DNA from: CAYVBJ01 sp964449075
GTDB taxonomy: Bacteria; Bacteroidota; Rhodothermia; Balneolales; Balneolaceae
DNA: 64,000 nucleotides
NCBI GenBank assembly: GCA_964449075.1
Contig: CAYVBJ010000004.1
Coordinates: 62,001 to 126,000, forward strand
Reading direction: 5' to 3'
The translations under genes were made by a program, and so were the position numbers. This document shows positions 16,882 through 25,204 of this stretch, in pieces. The notes below the pieces were generated by a model, which saw only the letters and a list, made by a program, of their open reading frames with translations, had not been told where the DNA came from and did no database searches. The first letter of the stretch is position 1. Every line of letters starts with the position of its first letter.

Positions 16882-17325
16882 CTAAACAGCAAAGGATGTT
16901 CCGCAACCGCAGGATTCACTCGCATTGGGATTATCGAATGTAAAACCACGGGCATCAAGTCCATCCGGGTAATCGATCCGGATGCCGCCGAGGTACATTA
17001 CATGTTTGGAATCAATAACAATTTGGATGCCTTCGCTCTCGATCAGCTCGTCATCACTGTTCTTGAAATCAAATCCGAGTTTATAGCTTAACCCGGAACA
17101 GCCTCCTCCCTCAACAGCAATTCTCAGGTAGAGATCATCATCCAGGTTTTCATCTGATTTGATCTTACTGATTTGTTTGGCTGCCCTCTCTGTGAGTATT
17201 ACCGGTTCACTGCTTTCCGGATTCTGTGGCAGTAAATCTGATTTGCTTTCATCGTGATCTTCTCCGCCCTCATCATCAATGAGGGATGAGATTACATCAT
17301 CAAGATTGTCTTCCTGTACACTCAT
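16882..17325 (-). CDS. A-type iron-sulfur carrier (IscA/ErpA family)
   Basis: 147 residues. The family carries Fe-S clusters to target enzymes in the cytoplasm. The three conserved Cys are present: Cys76 in GGGCSGLSYKL and Cys139/Cys141 in SCGCGTSF at the C-terminus. The core starts near PVILTERAAKQISKI. Unlike standard ~107-residue proteins it has an acidic N-terminal extension of about 40 residues (DDVISSLIDDEGGEDHDESK), probably disordered. It is the last gene of the block with lipA, an enzyme that needs two 4Fe-4S clusters. The upstream AlbA_2 gene ends 12 bases before it. Distinguishing IscA, ErpA and SufA is not possible from sequence alone. Confidence 0.92.
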   Translation of the reverse strand: MSVQEDNLDDVISSLIDDEGGEDHDESKSDLLPQNPESSEPVILTERAAKQISKIKSDENLDDDLYLRIAVEGGGCSGLSYKLGFDFKNSDDELIESEGIQIVIDSKHVMYLGGIRIDYPDGLDARGFTFDNPNASESCGCGTSFAV

Positions 17326-17337
17326 AACTATAAATTC

Positions 17338-18015
17338 TTATTTAATCTTACCAGAAAATGTATAATAGTCAACTTCATTGCGAGTAAAAAGAGTTAATAC
17401 CCCGGCACTCGCGAGCTTAATCAAAATTTTTGACGCCTGATAGGTTGTTTGGTTTATCAGGTTTGCAAATGCTTTAACAGTAATTTCACCATATTCATTT
17501 AAATAACGAAACAGCTGCTGTTCATGTTCACCGTACTGAAATGTAACGCCTTCACCGGAACTTTGGTGTTTTAAAATCTCCACCCGTTCATCGCTTGCAA
17601 GCACACTTTCATCGCTCCGCCTTATGTAGACACGGCGCTTTACCTTATTTTTAACATAAACCGGTTTTTTTGCAGCTTCCGGAACAGTTACAGCCATAAC
17701 ATCTTTATCAATAAGATGAATCAGTTCAATCTTTATATTCACGGCCGGCACACATAAATCTTCAGCAGCTTTTCTGAGCAGGTACTCCTCCTCAAAAAAA
17801 GCACGTATACCGGTTATCGTTTTGTCATCATCCACGCCGATCAGCAGGGTGCCGCCGCCTGAATTTGTGAAGGCGGAAATTTCCCTGGCAATTTTTGCAG
17901 GTGAAGGTGTTGTTTTCTTGAATTCAAGGTATTGATTTTCACCGGTTTGAATCAAATTTTTCAAATCCTGTGGTTTCATTGATGAGATGATAATTTCACC
18001 GTCAGTAAAATGCAT
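17338..18015 (-). CDS. AlbA_2 (Schlafen-type) domain protein with C-terminal winged helix
   Basis: 225 residues. The first half is an AlbA_2/Schlafen-like domain: GENQYLEFKKTTPSPAKIAR, ISAFTNSGGGTLLIGVDDD and RVYIRRSDESV are its typical elements. The last ~75 residues (FRYLNEYGEITVKAFANL to the end) look like a winged helix that binds DNA. Such proteins are usually described as putative transcriptional regulators; nuclease or ATPase activity has been proposed for some. Two ATG codons are possible: 18015, and 17979 (MKPQDLKNLIQTG), which is more typical. It lies between gpsA and the Fe-S carrier gene, so it might regulate the block; that is inference. Confidence 0.82.
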   Translation of the reverse strand: MHFTDGEIIISSMKPQDLKNLIQTGENQYLEFKKTTPSPAKIAREISAFTNSGGGTLLIGVDDDKTITGIRAFFEEEYLLRKAAEDLCVPAVNIKIELIHLIDKDVMAVTVPEAAKKPVYVKNKVKRRVYIRRSDESVLASDERVEILKHQSSGEGVTFQYGEHEQQLFRYLNEYGEITVKAFANLINQTTYQASKILIKLASAGVLTLFTRNEVDYYTFSGKIK

Positions 18016-18071
18016 GGTCTTTTCAGGTTTTAAAAAGTAGCGGGTATCTGAATAATATCGGGTGATATCGC

Positions 18072-19082
18072 CTAAATCAACACTTCCTCTTTCGGGTTTC
18101 GTGTCATTAGTTCGTATATGGCATTTTTGGGGTCCATATCTTCAAACAGCACATTTTTAACAGCGTTTGTGATTGGCATCTCCACATCATTTCTCTGCGC
18201 CCATTGAGAAACAGAATGAGTGGTTTTAATTCCTTCTGCAATCATATTCATACTGTCTGTAATATCTTTTAGCAATTCACCCTGGCCTATTCTGTAGCCT
18301 ACATAACGATTGCGGCTGTGTTTGCTTGTGCAGGTTACTATTAAATCTCCCATGCCGGTTAATCCTGAAAATGTATCGCGCGATGCTCCCATCAGGGTTC
18401 CCATTCGTTTCATCTCATGCAATCCCCTGGTAATTAGAGCTGCTTTGGCATTGTCGCCAAAATCTGCACCGTCGAGCACACCTGCAGCAATTGCCATAAT
18501 ATTTTTAACTGCTCCGCCAATTTCAACACCGATAATATCATTATTTGTATACACTCGAAACATGGGAGTCATAAACACTTTCTGGATAATCCTTGCTATC
18601 CGTTTGGAGTAGGCCGCCGCAACAACCGTTGTAGGTTTAAACTTGCTCACTTCCTCTGCATGGCTGGGTCCGGAGAGCACACCGATTTGATCTTCCAGGA
18701 TATTTCCTTCAAATACTTCTGCCAAGACCTGGCTGGGTGTCATAAAAGTATCCTGCTCAATGCCTTTTGCAACGCTGACGATAACACTCTCTTTTTTGAT
18801 ATCCCCCTTTACTGATTCTGCCAGTGTTCGTATTGCATGCGACGGGGTGGCAAACAGAACCAGGTCTCCCTCACTGGCAGTAAAATTCAGGTCGCTCTCT
18901 GCATGAACCGACTCAGGTAAAAGAACATCCGTTATATATGCCGGATTCTTTTTGTTTTTGTTAATACCATCCACAATCTCTTTTTCTCTTGCCCAAAGTT
19001 TTACTGAATAGCCTGCATGGCCCAATACTACAGACAATGCTGTACCGAAACTGCCGGCACCGATAATACTGATTTTTTTCAC
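18072..19082 (-). CDS. gpsA: NAD(P)H-dependent glycerol-3-phosphate dehydrogenase
   Basis: 336 residues. It reduces dihydroxyacetone phosphate to sn-glycerol-3-phosphate for phospholipid synthesis. The N-terminal Rossmann motif is ISIIGAGSFGTALSVVLG. Other family marks are LFATPSHAIR, VSVAKGIEQ, GVLSGPSHAEEV, the catalytic Lys in GGAVKNIMAIAAGVLDG, and TGMGDLIVTCTSKHSRNR. Only two bases separate its start from the end of plsY, whose enzyme uses its product, so they form one operon. ATG start at 19082. Confidence 0.96.
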   Translation of the reverse strand: MKKISIIGAGSFGTALSVVLGHAGYSVKLWAREKEIVDGINKNKKNPAYITDVLLPESVHAESDLNFTASEGDLVLFATPSHAIRTLAESVKGDIKKESVIVSVAKGIEQDTFMTPSQVLAEVFEGNILEDQIGVLSGPSHAEEVSKFKPTTVVAAAYSKRIARIIQKVFMTPMFRVYTNNDIIGVEIGGAVKNIMAIAAGVLDGADFGDNAKAALITRGLHEMKRMGTLMGASRDTFSGLTGMGDLIVTCTSKHSRNRYVGYRIGQGELLKDITDSMNMIAEGIKTTHSVSQWAQRNDVEMPITNAVKNVLFEDMDPKNAIYELMTRNPKEEVLI

Positions 19083-19084
19083 GT

Positions 19085-19780
19085 TTACCCCTCCTCTTCC
19101 TCTTCGTGTATTCTGCCTTTTGAAGGTTTAAATGATTCTATTTTGTTTTCAGTTCCTTTAAGAAGACGTTTGATATTTCCTTTGTGTTTGATGATAATTC
19201 CAAGGCCTAAAATACTGCTGAAAATGATGATGCTTCCATCAATATCCCAGCCAAATATGTATCTTAATACAACCTGGGAAAGGGGATAGACAATCGAAGC
19301 CGTTATCGATCCGAGAGAGATATAGTACGTGGAAAAGATCACGATCAGAAAAATTACCACCGTTATACTGATTGAGATCGGTTCAATCCCGTAGAGCATT
19401 CCCGCTGCTGTTGCAGCGCCTTTTCCTCCTGAAAAATCAGCATAGATGGGGAACATGTGTCCCACAACCGCTACTGCTCCGCAGGTAATCAGCAAAAAAG
19501 AGTTTACATCCCAGTTCGGATGCACGGAAATGGGGCCTGAGCCAATCTCATAAGCGAGCTGGCTAATAACCGCCGTACAGATAAAACCTTTGGCAAAATC
19601 AAATGCAAGAACCAGTGAGCCGTATTTCCAGCCAAGAATTCTGAAGGTATTCGTTGCGCCGGCGTTGCCGCTGCCGTGTTTCCTTATGTCAACCCCGCCA
19701 CCCATTTTTCCAACCCATAACGAGGTTGGGATTGAACCAATCAGGTAGCAAAGTAATAGAACAACTGCGAGTGCTAACAT
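19085..19780 (-). CDS. plsY: Glycerol-3-phosphate acyltransferase PlsY
   Basis: 231 residues, an inner-membrane protein with about six hydrophobic segments. PlsY moves an acyl group from acyl-phosphate to glycerol-3-phosphate, the first step of phospholipid synthesis. Motifs: LIGSIPTSLWVGKMGGGVDI, RKHGSGNAGATNTFRILG, DFAKGF, and GHMFPIYADFSGGKGAATAAG. The C-terminal tail is charged and slightly longer than usual (ESFKPSKGRIHEEEEEG). It is followed by gpsA two bases later. It needs PlsX, which is not in the window. Confidence 0.95.
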   Translation of the reverse strand: MLALAVVLLLCYLIGSIPTSLWVGKMGGGVDIRKHGSGNAGATNTFRILGWKYGSLVLAFDFAKGFICTAVISQLAYEIGSGPISVHPNWDVNSFLLITCGAVAVVGHMFPIYADFSGGKGAATAAGMLYGIEPISISITVVIFLIVIFSTYYISLGSITASIVYPLSQVVLRYIFGWDIDGSIIIFSSILGLGIIIKHKGNIKRLLKGTENKIESFKPSKGRIHEEEEEG

Positions 19781-19876
19781 TCAATAAATTTTAGTAAATC
19801 GGGTACGGGTTATTCTCGAATAATAGTGAAATAGTCATTACCAGTTGATAAGCTTTTCACTATTTATCGAAAGAGG

Positions 19877-20755
19877 TTACAGATGGCGCTCTGCGTGATA
19901 AGATGACCTCACGAGTGGTCCGCTTTCCACATGTTCCAATCCAAGATCTTCACCAATTTCCTTATATTCGGCAAATTGATCGGGATGGATCCATTCAATC
20001 ACCGGATGATGCATTTTTGTCGGCTGCATATACTGCCCGATTGTCAAAACGTCAACTTCATGATCTGCGCAATCACTCATCAGCCGGATCACCTCTTCAC
20101 GTGTTTCGCCAAGTCCAACCATAATTCCCGATTTTGTTCGCAAACCCTGTTGTTTGCATCTCAGCAGAAGTTCAAGTGATCGCTCATACTTTGCCTGGGG
20201 GCGCACTGTCCGGTACAGCCTGGGAACAGTTTCGAGGTTGTGACTCAATACATCCGGCGGCGTATCAATTACAATCTGAAGGGCATCCCATACACCCCGG
20301 AAATCCGGAATAAGGGATTCAATTGTCACGCCTTCAATTTCATTGCGAAGCACACGATGACACTCAGCAAAAATCGGGGCCCCGCCGTCTTTCCGTTCGT
20401 CCCGGTTCACAGATGTTAAAACAACGTGTTTCAGTTCCATTTTACTTGCAGCATCAGCAACCCTGCGGGGTTCATCCCAGTCGAGACCCTGAACCGGGCG
20501 ACCTGTTTTTACAGCACAGAATGAGCACGACCGGGTGCAAACATCTCCCAGGATCATAAATGTTGCGGTTCCTGCTCCCCAGCATTCACCCATATTCGGA
20601 CATCGCGCCTCCGAACATACAGTATTCAGATTGTGTTTGCTGAGTGTTTCTGAAACTTCTTTGAATTTTTTCCCGGACGGCAGTTTAACACGAAGCCAGT
20701 CTGGTCGCCGCTCGCCGGGTGTTGATCTCTCAATAACATCAAGCTCTTTTATCAT
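19877..20755 (-). CDS. lipA: Lipoyl synthase
   Basis: 292 residues. A radical SAM enzyme that inserts two sulfurs into octanoyl groups on 2-oxoacid dehydrogenases and glycine cleavage H protein. The auxiliary cluster Cys are in CSEARCPNMGECW and the radical SAM cluster in CTRSCSFCAVKTGRP. Other marks are TSVNRDERKDGGA, ESLIPDF, LSHNLETVPRLY and SGIMVGLGET; the C-terminal GPLVRSSYHA holds the Arg-Ser-Ser motif that binds the auxiliary cluster. lipB lies 39 bases upstream and lpd before it, so lipoate synthesis and an E3 component are co-encoded. ATG start at 20755. Confidence 0.97.
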   Translation of the reverse strand: MIKELDVIERSTPGERRPDWLRVKLPSGKKFKEVSETLSKHNLNTVCSEARCPNMGECWGAGTATFMILGDVCTRSCSFCAVKTGRPVQGLDWDEPRRVADAASKMELKHVVLTSVNRDERKDGGAPIFAECHRVLRNEIEGVTIESLIPDFRGVWDALQIVIDTPPDVLSHNLETVPRLYRTVRPQAKYERSLELLLRCKQQGLRTKSGIMVGLGETREEVIRLMSDCADHEVDVLTIGQYMQPTKMHHPVIEWIHPDQFAEYKEIGEDLGLEHVESGPLVRSSYHAERHL

Positions 20756-20794
20756 AAGTTCGTTACATCTGTGTTATAAAATTTCGTGCAGTTG

Positions 20795-21520
20795 CTAAAG
20801 ATAAGAAATTTGCGTGCCCGCTTCATCTCTAACCATATCTTCTACCAAATTAACAGAAAAAACGTCTGCAAAGTGTCTTAAAATTCTTTCTTTTACTTCT
20901 GCTTCATCTATCCTTTTGCCCAGTAACTTCGAGAGGCTTGTAACTGCTTTGTTTTCGATTCCGCAGGGGACAATATGGTTGAAATAACTCAGGTCTGTAT
21001 TCACGTTCAGGGCAAATCCATGCATGGTAACCCATCTTGAGCATTTAATCCCCATCGCACATATTTTTTCCTCCCCAACCCATACGCCTGTCAATCCATC
21101 TTCACGTCCGGCTTTAATTCCATATTCATCACATGTTCGTATGATAATCTCTTCTAGATACCTGAGGTATTTATGAACATCTGTAAAATAACGGTCCAGG
21201 TCCAGTATCGGGTAACCCACAATCTGGCCCGGCCCGTGATAAGTTATATCTCCGCCGCGATCAATTTCAATATACTCAGCATCAATATCTGATAACTCAG
21301 CAATTCCTTTCAGCAAGTGTGCTGAATTGCCGCTCTTGCCAAGGGTATAGACATGAGGATGTTCCACAAGCAGCAGCCGGTCGCTGTGTACCGGCTTATA
21401 GAGTTTATTTTTACGTGCTGCAAGTTTTTGATCGATGAGATTTTTTTGCATCAATTTTTGCAAATTCCATCCCTCACGGTATGGTATTACACCCAGATCA
21501 ATAACTTCAACTCTGTTCAT
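20795..21520 (-). CDS. lipB: Octanoyl-[acyl-carrier protein]:protein octanoyltransferase
   Basis: 241 residues. LipB moves octanoate from ACP to lipoyl domains, giving the substrate of LipA. Motifs: LLLVEHPHVYTLGKSG, RGGDITYHGPGQIVGYPILD (the family's signature), GVWVGEEKICAMGIKCSRW with the expected lysine, MHGFALNVNTDLSYF and IVPCGI with the catalytic Cys region. It lies 13 bases after lpd and 39 before lipA on the same strand. ATG start at 21520. Confidence 0.96.
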   Translation of the reverse strand: MNRVEVIDLGVIPYREGWNLQKLMQKNLIDQKLAARKNKLYKPVHSDRLLLVEHPHVYTLGKSGNSAHLLKGIAELSDIDAEYIEIDRGGDITYHGPGQIVGYPILDLDRYFTDVHKYLRYLEEIIIRTCDEYGIKAGREDGLTGVWVGEEKICAMGIKCSRWVTMHGFALNVNTDLSYFNHIVPCGIENKAVTSLSKLLGKRIDEAEVKERILRHFADVFSVNLVEDMVRDEAGTQISYL

Positions 21521-21533
21521 GTCGATTTAACCG

Positions 21534-22955
21534 TTACTTCTTTTTAGGTTTTGACCCAAGGTGAACACCTTCTCCATAAGCCTCGGCAACAGCTTCCATC
21601 ACCGCTTCACTCATGGTTGGATGCGGATGAACCGCACTGATGATTTCATGGCCAGTGGTTTCCAGGTCGCGTGCAACCACGGCTTCTGCAATCAATTCCG
21701 TTACGTGCGATCCGATCATGTGGCAGCCCAGCCATTCGCCATATTTCTTATCGAATACAACCTTAACAAATCCTTCTTCGTGTCCGAGTCCGGCCGCTTT
21801 ACCGCTTGCAGAAAACGGGAATTTGCCAACCAGTACTTCATATCCTTCATCTTTCGCCTGTTTTTCGGTATACCCTACGGATGCAATTTGCGGTTCACAA
21901 TAGGTACAGCCGGGGATATTATCATATTTAATCGGTATGGCATTTTCACCAGCGAGTTGTTCAACACAAACAATCCCTTCATGCGATGCTTTATGGGCAA
22001 GCCAGGGAGCTCCAATAACATCACCAATTGCGTAAATACCTTCAGCGGATGTCTGATAAGTAGACTTATCAACTTGTATATCTCCCTTTTCTGTCTCTAC
22101 ACCTGCTTTATCAAGGCCCATGTTTTCAACATTTCCAACTACACCCACCGCTGAAAGCACTACATCTGCTTCCACTTCTTCCGTGCCTTTTTTGGTTTTA
22201 ATTGTGACCTTTACACCTTTCCCTTTCTTTTCAACCTTTTCTACAGAGCTTTCGGTGTGAATGGTCATCCCTTTCTTCTTATAAATTTTGGCAAGCTCTT
22301 TTCCTATCTCTTCATCCTCAACCGGAACAACTGTTTTCTGCAGTTCAACCAACGTAACTTCGGTACCGATAGAGTTGTAGAAATAGGCAAATTCAACCCC
22401 GATTGCACCCGCTCCGATTACAACCAGTTTTTTGGGCTGTTTTTCAAGCTGCATCGCTTTTTCGGAATCGATTACAGTTTCGCCATCAATTTCGATGTTT
22501 GGAAGCTGCCGGGGCCGGGCACCTGTGGCAATAATGAAATATTTGGCTTTAACGGTTTCAGTCTCTTTCCCGTCCTCATCCTGAATTGCCAGTTCTTTTT
22601 TTGATTTAAAAACTCCAGTACCGTTCAGCACTTCGATTTTATTGGCTTTCATCAAAAACTGAACACCTTTGCTCATCTTGTTGGCAACTTTGCGGCTTCG
22701 CTTGATCATCCCTTCAAAATTTGCGGAAAAATCTTTCACCTCTATTCCATAGTCGGATGCATTCGAGATCGATTCAAATACCTCTGCAGAGCGAAGCAAC
22801 GCTTTTGTAGGAATACAGCCGATATTCAGACAGACACCACCTAAAAATCTTTTCTCAACCACTGCTGTTTTAAAACCCAATTGAGATGCCCTGATCGCTG
22901 CAACATATCCGCCCGGACCGGTACCAATTACACATACATCAAATTCTTTCGCCAT
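21534..22955 (-). CDS. lpdA: Dihydrolipoyl dehydrogenase (E3)
   Basis: 473 residues. The FAD enzyme reoxidises dihydrolipoyl groups of pyruvate and other 2-oxoacid dehydrogenase complexes, and of glycine cleavage. The FAD-binding start is CVIGTGPGGYVAAIRASQLG, the redox disulfide is in GGVCLNIGCIPTKALL, the NAD site is VVIGAGAIGVEFAYFYN, and the second FAD motif is YAIGDVIGAPWLAHKA. The active-site His-Glu region is HPHPTMSEAVMEA near the C-terminus. There is no lipoyl domain at the N-terminus. It is the first gene of the lpd-lipB-lipA-plsY-gpsA block. The 147 bases upstream probably carry the promoter. Confidence 0.96.
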   Translation of the reverse strand: MAKEFDVCVIGTGPGGYVAAIRASQLGFKTAVVEKRFLGGVCLNIGCIPTKALLRSAEVFESISNASDYGIEVKDFSANFEGMIKRSRKVANKMSKGVQFLMKANKIEVLNGTGVFKSKKELAIQDEDGKETETVKAKYFIIATGARPRQLPNIEIDGETVIDSEKAMQLEKQPKKLVVIGAGAIGVEFAYFYNSIGTEVTLVELQKTVVPVEDEEIGKELAKIYKKKGMTIHTESSVEKVEKKGKGVKVTIKTKKGTEEVEADVVLSAVGVVGNVENMGLDKAGVETEKGDIQVDKSTYQTSAEGIYAIGDVIGAPWLAHKASHEGIVCVEQLAGENAIPIKYDNIPGCTYCEPQIASVGYTEKQAKDEGYEVLVGKFPFSASGKAAGLGHEEGFVKVVFDKKYGEWLGCHMIGSHVTELIAEAVVARDLETTGHEIISAVHPHPTMSEAVMEAVAEAYGEGVHLGSKPKKK

Positions 22956-23102
22956 GACTATATTATTCAGTTAATTATTTTCAAATTCAGTTAATTTTTG
23001 GTTGCCTGCTCTGTCATTTCAAACTATTTGCAAGACAAACCCTATTCATTTTTTATGATCTTAATTTAACCATTATCCTAATCATTATTAAATAACGCTT
23101 TT

Positions 23103-23573
23103 CTATATTATCTTTTTTGTCATGAAAAGCATTTTGGGTTCGCCGTAACTGAATCCAAACCGTTCGTAAAGCTTTCTGGCCCTGTTATCTTCACGCACCT
23201 CAAGGGTTATCTTACAACAATTTTCGGCTATCGCCTTTTGTTCAACCGCAGCCAGAAGAGCATCTCCAACACCTTGATTCCTGACGGATGGTATCACAGC
23301 CAGATCGTGAATGTTGATCAGTTTTTTACCTTCAAAGGTTGAAAAGCCATAAAAACAATTTGCAAGGCCTACTGCTTTTTCATCTCTCACGGCTAAAAAA
23401 CAGAGCGTGCCGCTAAACTTGCGCATTTCAGGAATCAGTCTGTCTTTAACATTCCCCTTCAGAGGACGATTCATACCCATTGGATCCTGGGCATACGCAT
23501 TGGTAAGACTCATAATCGCATCCGCGTGCGTTTCGGAGGAGAGATCAGCTTCGATAATTGAAATTTTTCTCAT
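23103..23573 (-). CDS. GNAT-family N-acetyltransferase
   Basis: 156 residues. Acetyl-CoA binding motif A is VIPSVRNQGVGDALLAAVEQ (RxxGxG-type loop), motif B is near KITLEVREDNRARKLYERFGF, typical of GNAT proteins that act on small molecules or aminoglycoside-like substrates. The motif LANCFYGFSTFEGKKLINIHDLAV lies before motif A and is common in this subgroup. The substrate cannot be told. It lies alone between lpd and a small exported gene on the same strand. ATG start at 23573; a run of Ts lies just upstream. Confidence 0.9.
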   Translation of the reverse strand: MRKISIIEADLSSETHADAIMSLTNAYAQDPMGMNRPLKGNVKDRLIPEMRKFSGTLCFLAVRDEKAVGLANCFYGFSTFEGKKLINIHDLAVIPSVRNQGVGDALLAAVEQKAIAENCCKITLEVREDNRARKLYERFGFSYGEPKMLFMTKKII

Positions 23574-23626
23574 TTAATTTTTTTTGCTGCCAAATTACCG
23601 GAATAAACTCTGAATTTCATAAATAT

Positions 23627-23664
23627 TATAAAAAAAGCCATCCATGAGGTGCATGAACGGCTTT
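23627..23664 (-). terminator. Rho-independent terminator of the 23694-24053 gene
   Basis: Arms AAAGCCATCCATG (23634-23646) and CATGAACGGCTTT (23652-23664), 13 bp with two wobble pairs and a 5-nt loop, followed on the minus strand by a T-run. It lies 30 bases after the stop codon. Confidence 0.88.
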
Positions 23665-23693
23665 GATTATGTTTTGCTGCTATCTGATGAAAT

Positions 23694-24053
23694 TTACATT
23701 TCGGAAGGCTTCAGAATGATTTCTATTGAAGCACCTCCCTCAGCTACTTCTACTTCTTCCGAGTAGTTTTCATATCCTTCATGGTTAACTTCTACGGTAT
23801 ACGTGCCGGCTTCCAGGTCATAGAAACTAAACTCTCCCGCAGCATTACTTTTGGTAACCGCTCCGGTTTCAGAGATGATCACTTCGGCATCTGCCACAGC
23901 TTCGCCGGTTGCGGCGTCAGTAATTAAACCCGAAAGTTGAGCTTCAACGGTTTTTTCTCCATCTGCTTTTAATGTTTCTGTTATTGTAAATGCTATCAAT
24001 ATTGAAACGATCAATACAGGTAACATTTGTTTGAAGTTGAGTTGAAAAGACAT
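23694..24053 (-). CDS. Small exported protein with one carboxypeptidase-regulatory-like domain
   Basis: 119 residues. A signal region (LPVLIVSILIAFTITETL) is followed by one carboxypeptidase-regulatory-like fold that makes up almost all of the mature protein: LSGLITDAATGEAVADAEVI, TKSNAAGEFSFYDLEAGTY and VEVNHEGYENYSEEVEV. In larger proteins this domain is an accessory module; here it stands alone, which could make it a small surface or periplasmic binding protein. Own terminator downstream. ATG start at 24053. Confidence 0.82.
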   Translation of the reverse strand: MSFQLNFKQMLPVLIVSILIAFTITETLKADGEKTVEAQLSGLITDAATGEAVADAEVIISETGAVTKSNAAGEFSFYDLEAGTYTVEVNHEGYENYSEEVEVAEGGASIEIILKPSEM

Positions 24054-24492
24054 ATTATTTCTCCTTTATTAGATTGACGATTTTTGATTTAGAATCCCTC
24101 TAAGCATTTCATTCATTTACTCCCGGAATTCAATATCTGGTGTATGTAAATTACCAGCAAGAATCACTCCTGTATGTTTAATTTTTTTACGAAATTGCCT
24201 TCTATATATTTAAACAAGGAAAATAAAGTTATGATTCAATTTCCTGTAAAATCATATGTACAATTATTTAGCCACTGCGACTGTTTTTTTGGACATGAAA
24301 GGGGCTTCATCTAACCGGCCGCAGTTTAAACAGCCTGCAAGCATTTTTGGAATGCCGGCTTAATAAAACTGCTTTAATCAAACTTGAAACTGCAGAAATT
24401 CCCTGCTGAGAGACAGGATCGTGATACTTCAAATTGAAATTTTATGTATGTTCGGCAATACTTTTTAACCTGATAATTTACTCTCATACATT
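24054..24492. other. Divergent intergenic region
   Basis: About 440 AT-rich bases between a minus- and a plus-strand gene. It should hold both promoters, but no exact TAnnTTTG element or operator-like palindrome was found. No small ORF was supported. Confidence 0.5.
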
Positions 24493-25197
24493 ATGTTATT
24501 TGAAATAAAAAAGTTTATTCCTTTTTTATTCTGCTGTGCTATTCTCATTCTGAGTCTGACTGCAGGTTTGCGTGCCCAGAATCAGGAACTGCTTGATAAA
24601 ATTGAGGAATCAGCAACAATCATTGAAGAGATCACTGATATTGCGGAAAACGGAATTCCACCCGCCATGATGAAAAAGGCAGGCGGAGTTGTACTTATAC
24701 CCGACATGTATAAAGGCGGGTTTATCGTAGGCGGCCGGAGAGGAAAAGGAATTGCCCTTATTCAAAATGAGGACGGAAGCTGGAGCCGTCCGGTTTTTGT
24801 GACTCTTACCGGCGGCAGTTTTGGCCTGCAGATCGGTGTTCAGAAAATTGAATTGATCCTTGTTTTCAAGGATGCAGAATCACTGCGCGATATTGGTAAA
24901 AGTGACTTTACTCTTGGCGGCGATATCTCTGTTGCGGCAGGCCCGGTTGGAAGGCAATCATCCGCAGCAACAAATTTTACGTTTGATTCTGCCGTATATT
25001 CGTACTCAAAAACAAAGGGCGTATTTGCCGGACTGAGTCTCGACGGAACTCTTATGGAGGTGGACAGCAAATCAAACCGCAAATTTTATGAAGCTGATGA
25101 GATAAGTGCACAGGATATTTTTGAAATGGAAAGTTCATCTGATGAACTATTGAACCGGCTACACCGGGCACTTGATAATACAAAAAAAGCTGAATGA
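24493..25197 (+). CDS. Exported SYLF-domain (Ysc84-like) lipid-binding protein
   Basis: 234 residues. Signal peptide FLFCCAILILSLTAGLRAQ. The mature part is a SYLF/Ysc84 domain: MMKKAGGVVLIPDMYKGGFI, GRRGKGIALIQNEDGSWSRP, FVTLTGGSFGLQIGVQKIEL, DFTLGGDISVAAGPVGR and YSYSKTKGVFAGLSLDGTLM. In eukaryotes this fold binds phosphoinositides; bacterial members are exported with unknown function. It is convergent with prfC, with only 7 bases between the two stop codons. ATG start at 24493. Confidence 0.9.
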   Translation: MLFEIKKFIPFLFCCAILILSLTAGLRAQNQELLDKIEESATIIEEITDIAENGIPPAMMKKAGGVVLIPDMYKGGFIVGGRRGKGIALIQNEDGSWSRPVFVTLTGGSFGLQIGVQKIELILVFKDAESLRDIGKSDFTLGGDISVAAGPVGRQSSAATNFTFDSAVYSYSKTKGVFAGLSLDGTLMEVDSKSNRKFYEADEISAQDIFEMESSSDELLNRLHRALDNTKKAE

Positions 25198-25204
25198 CGA
25201 TTTA

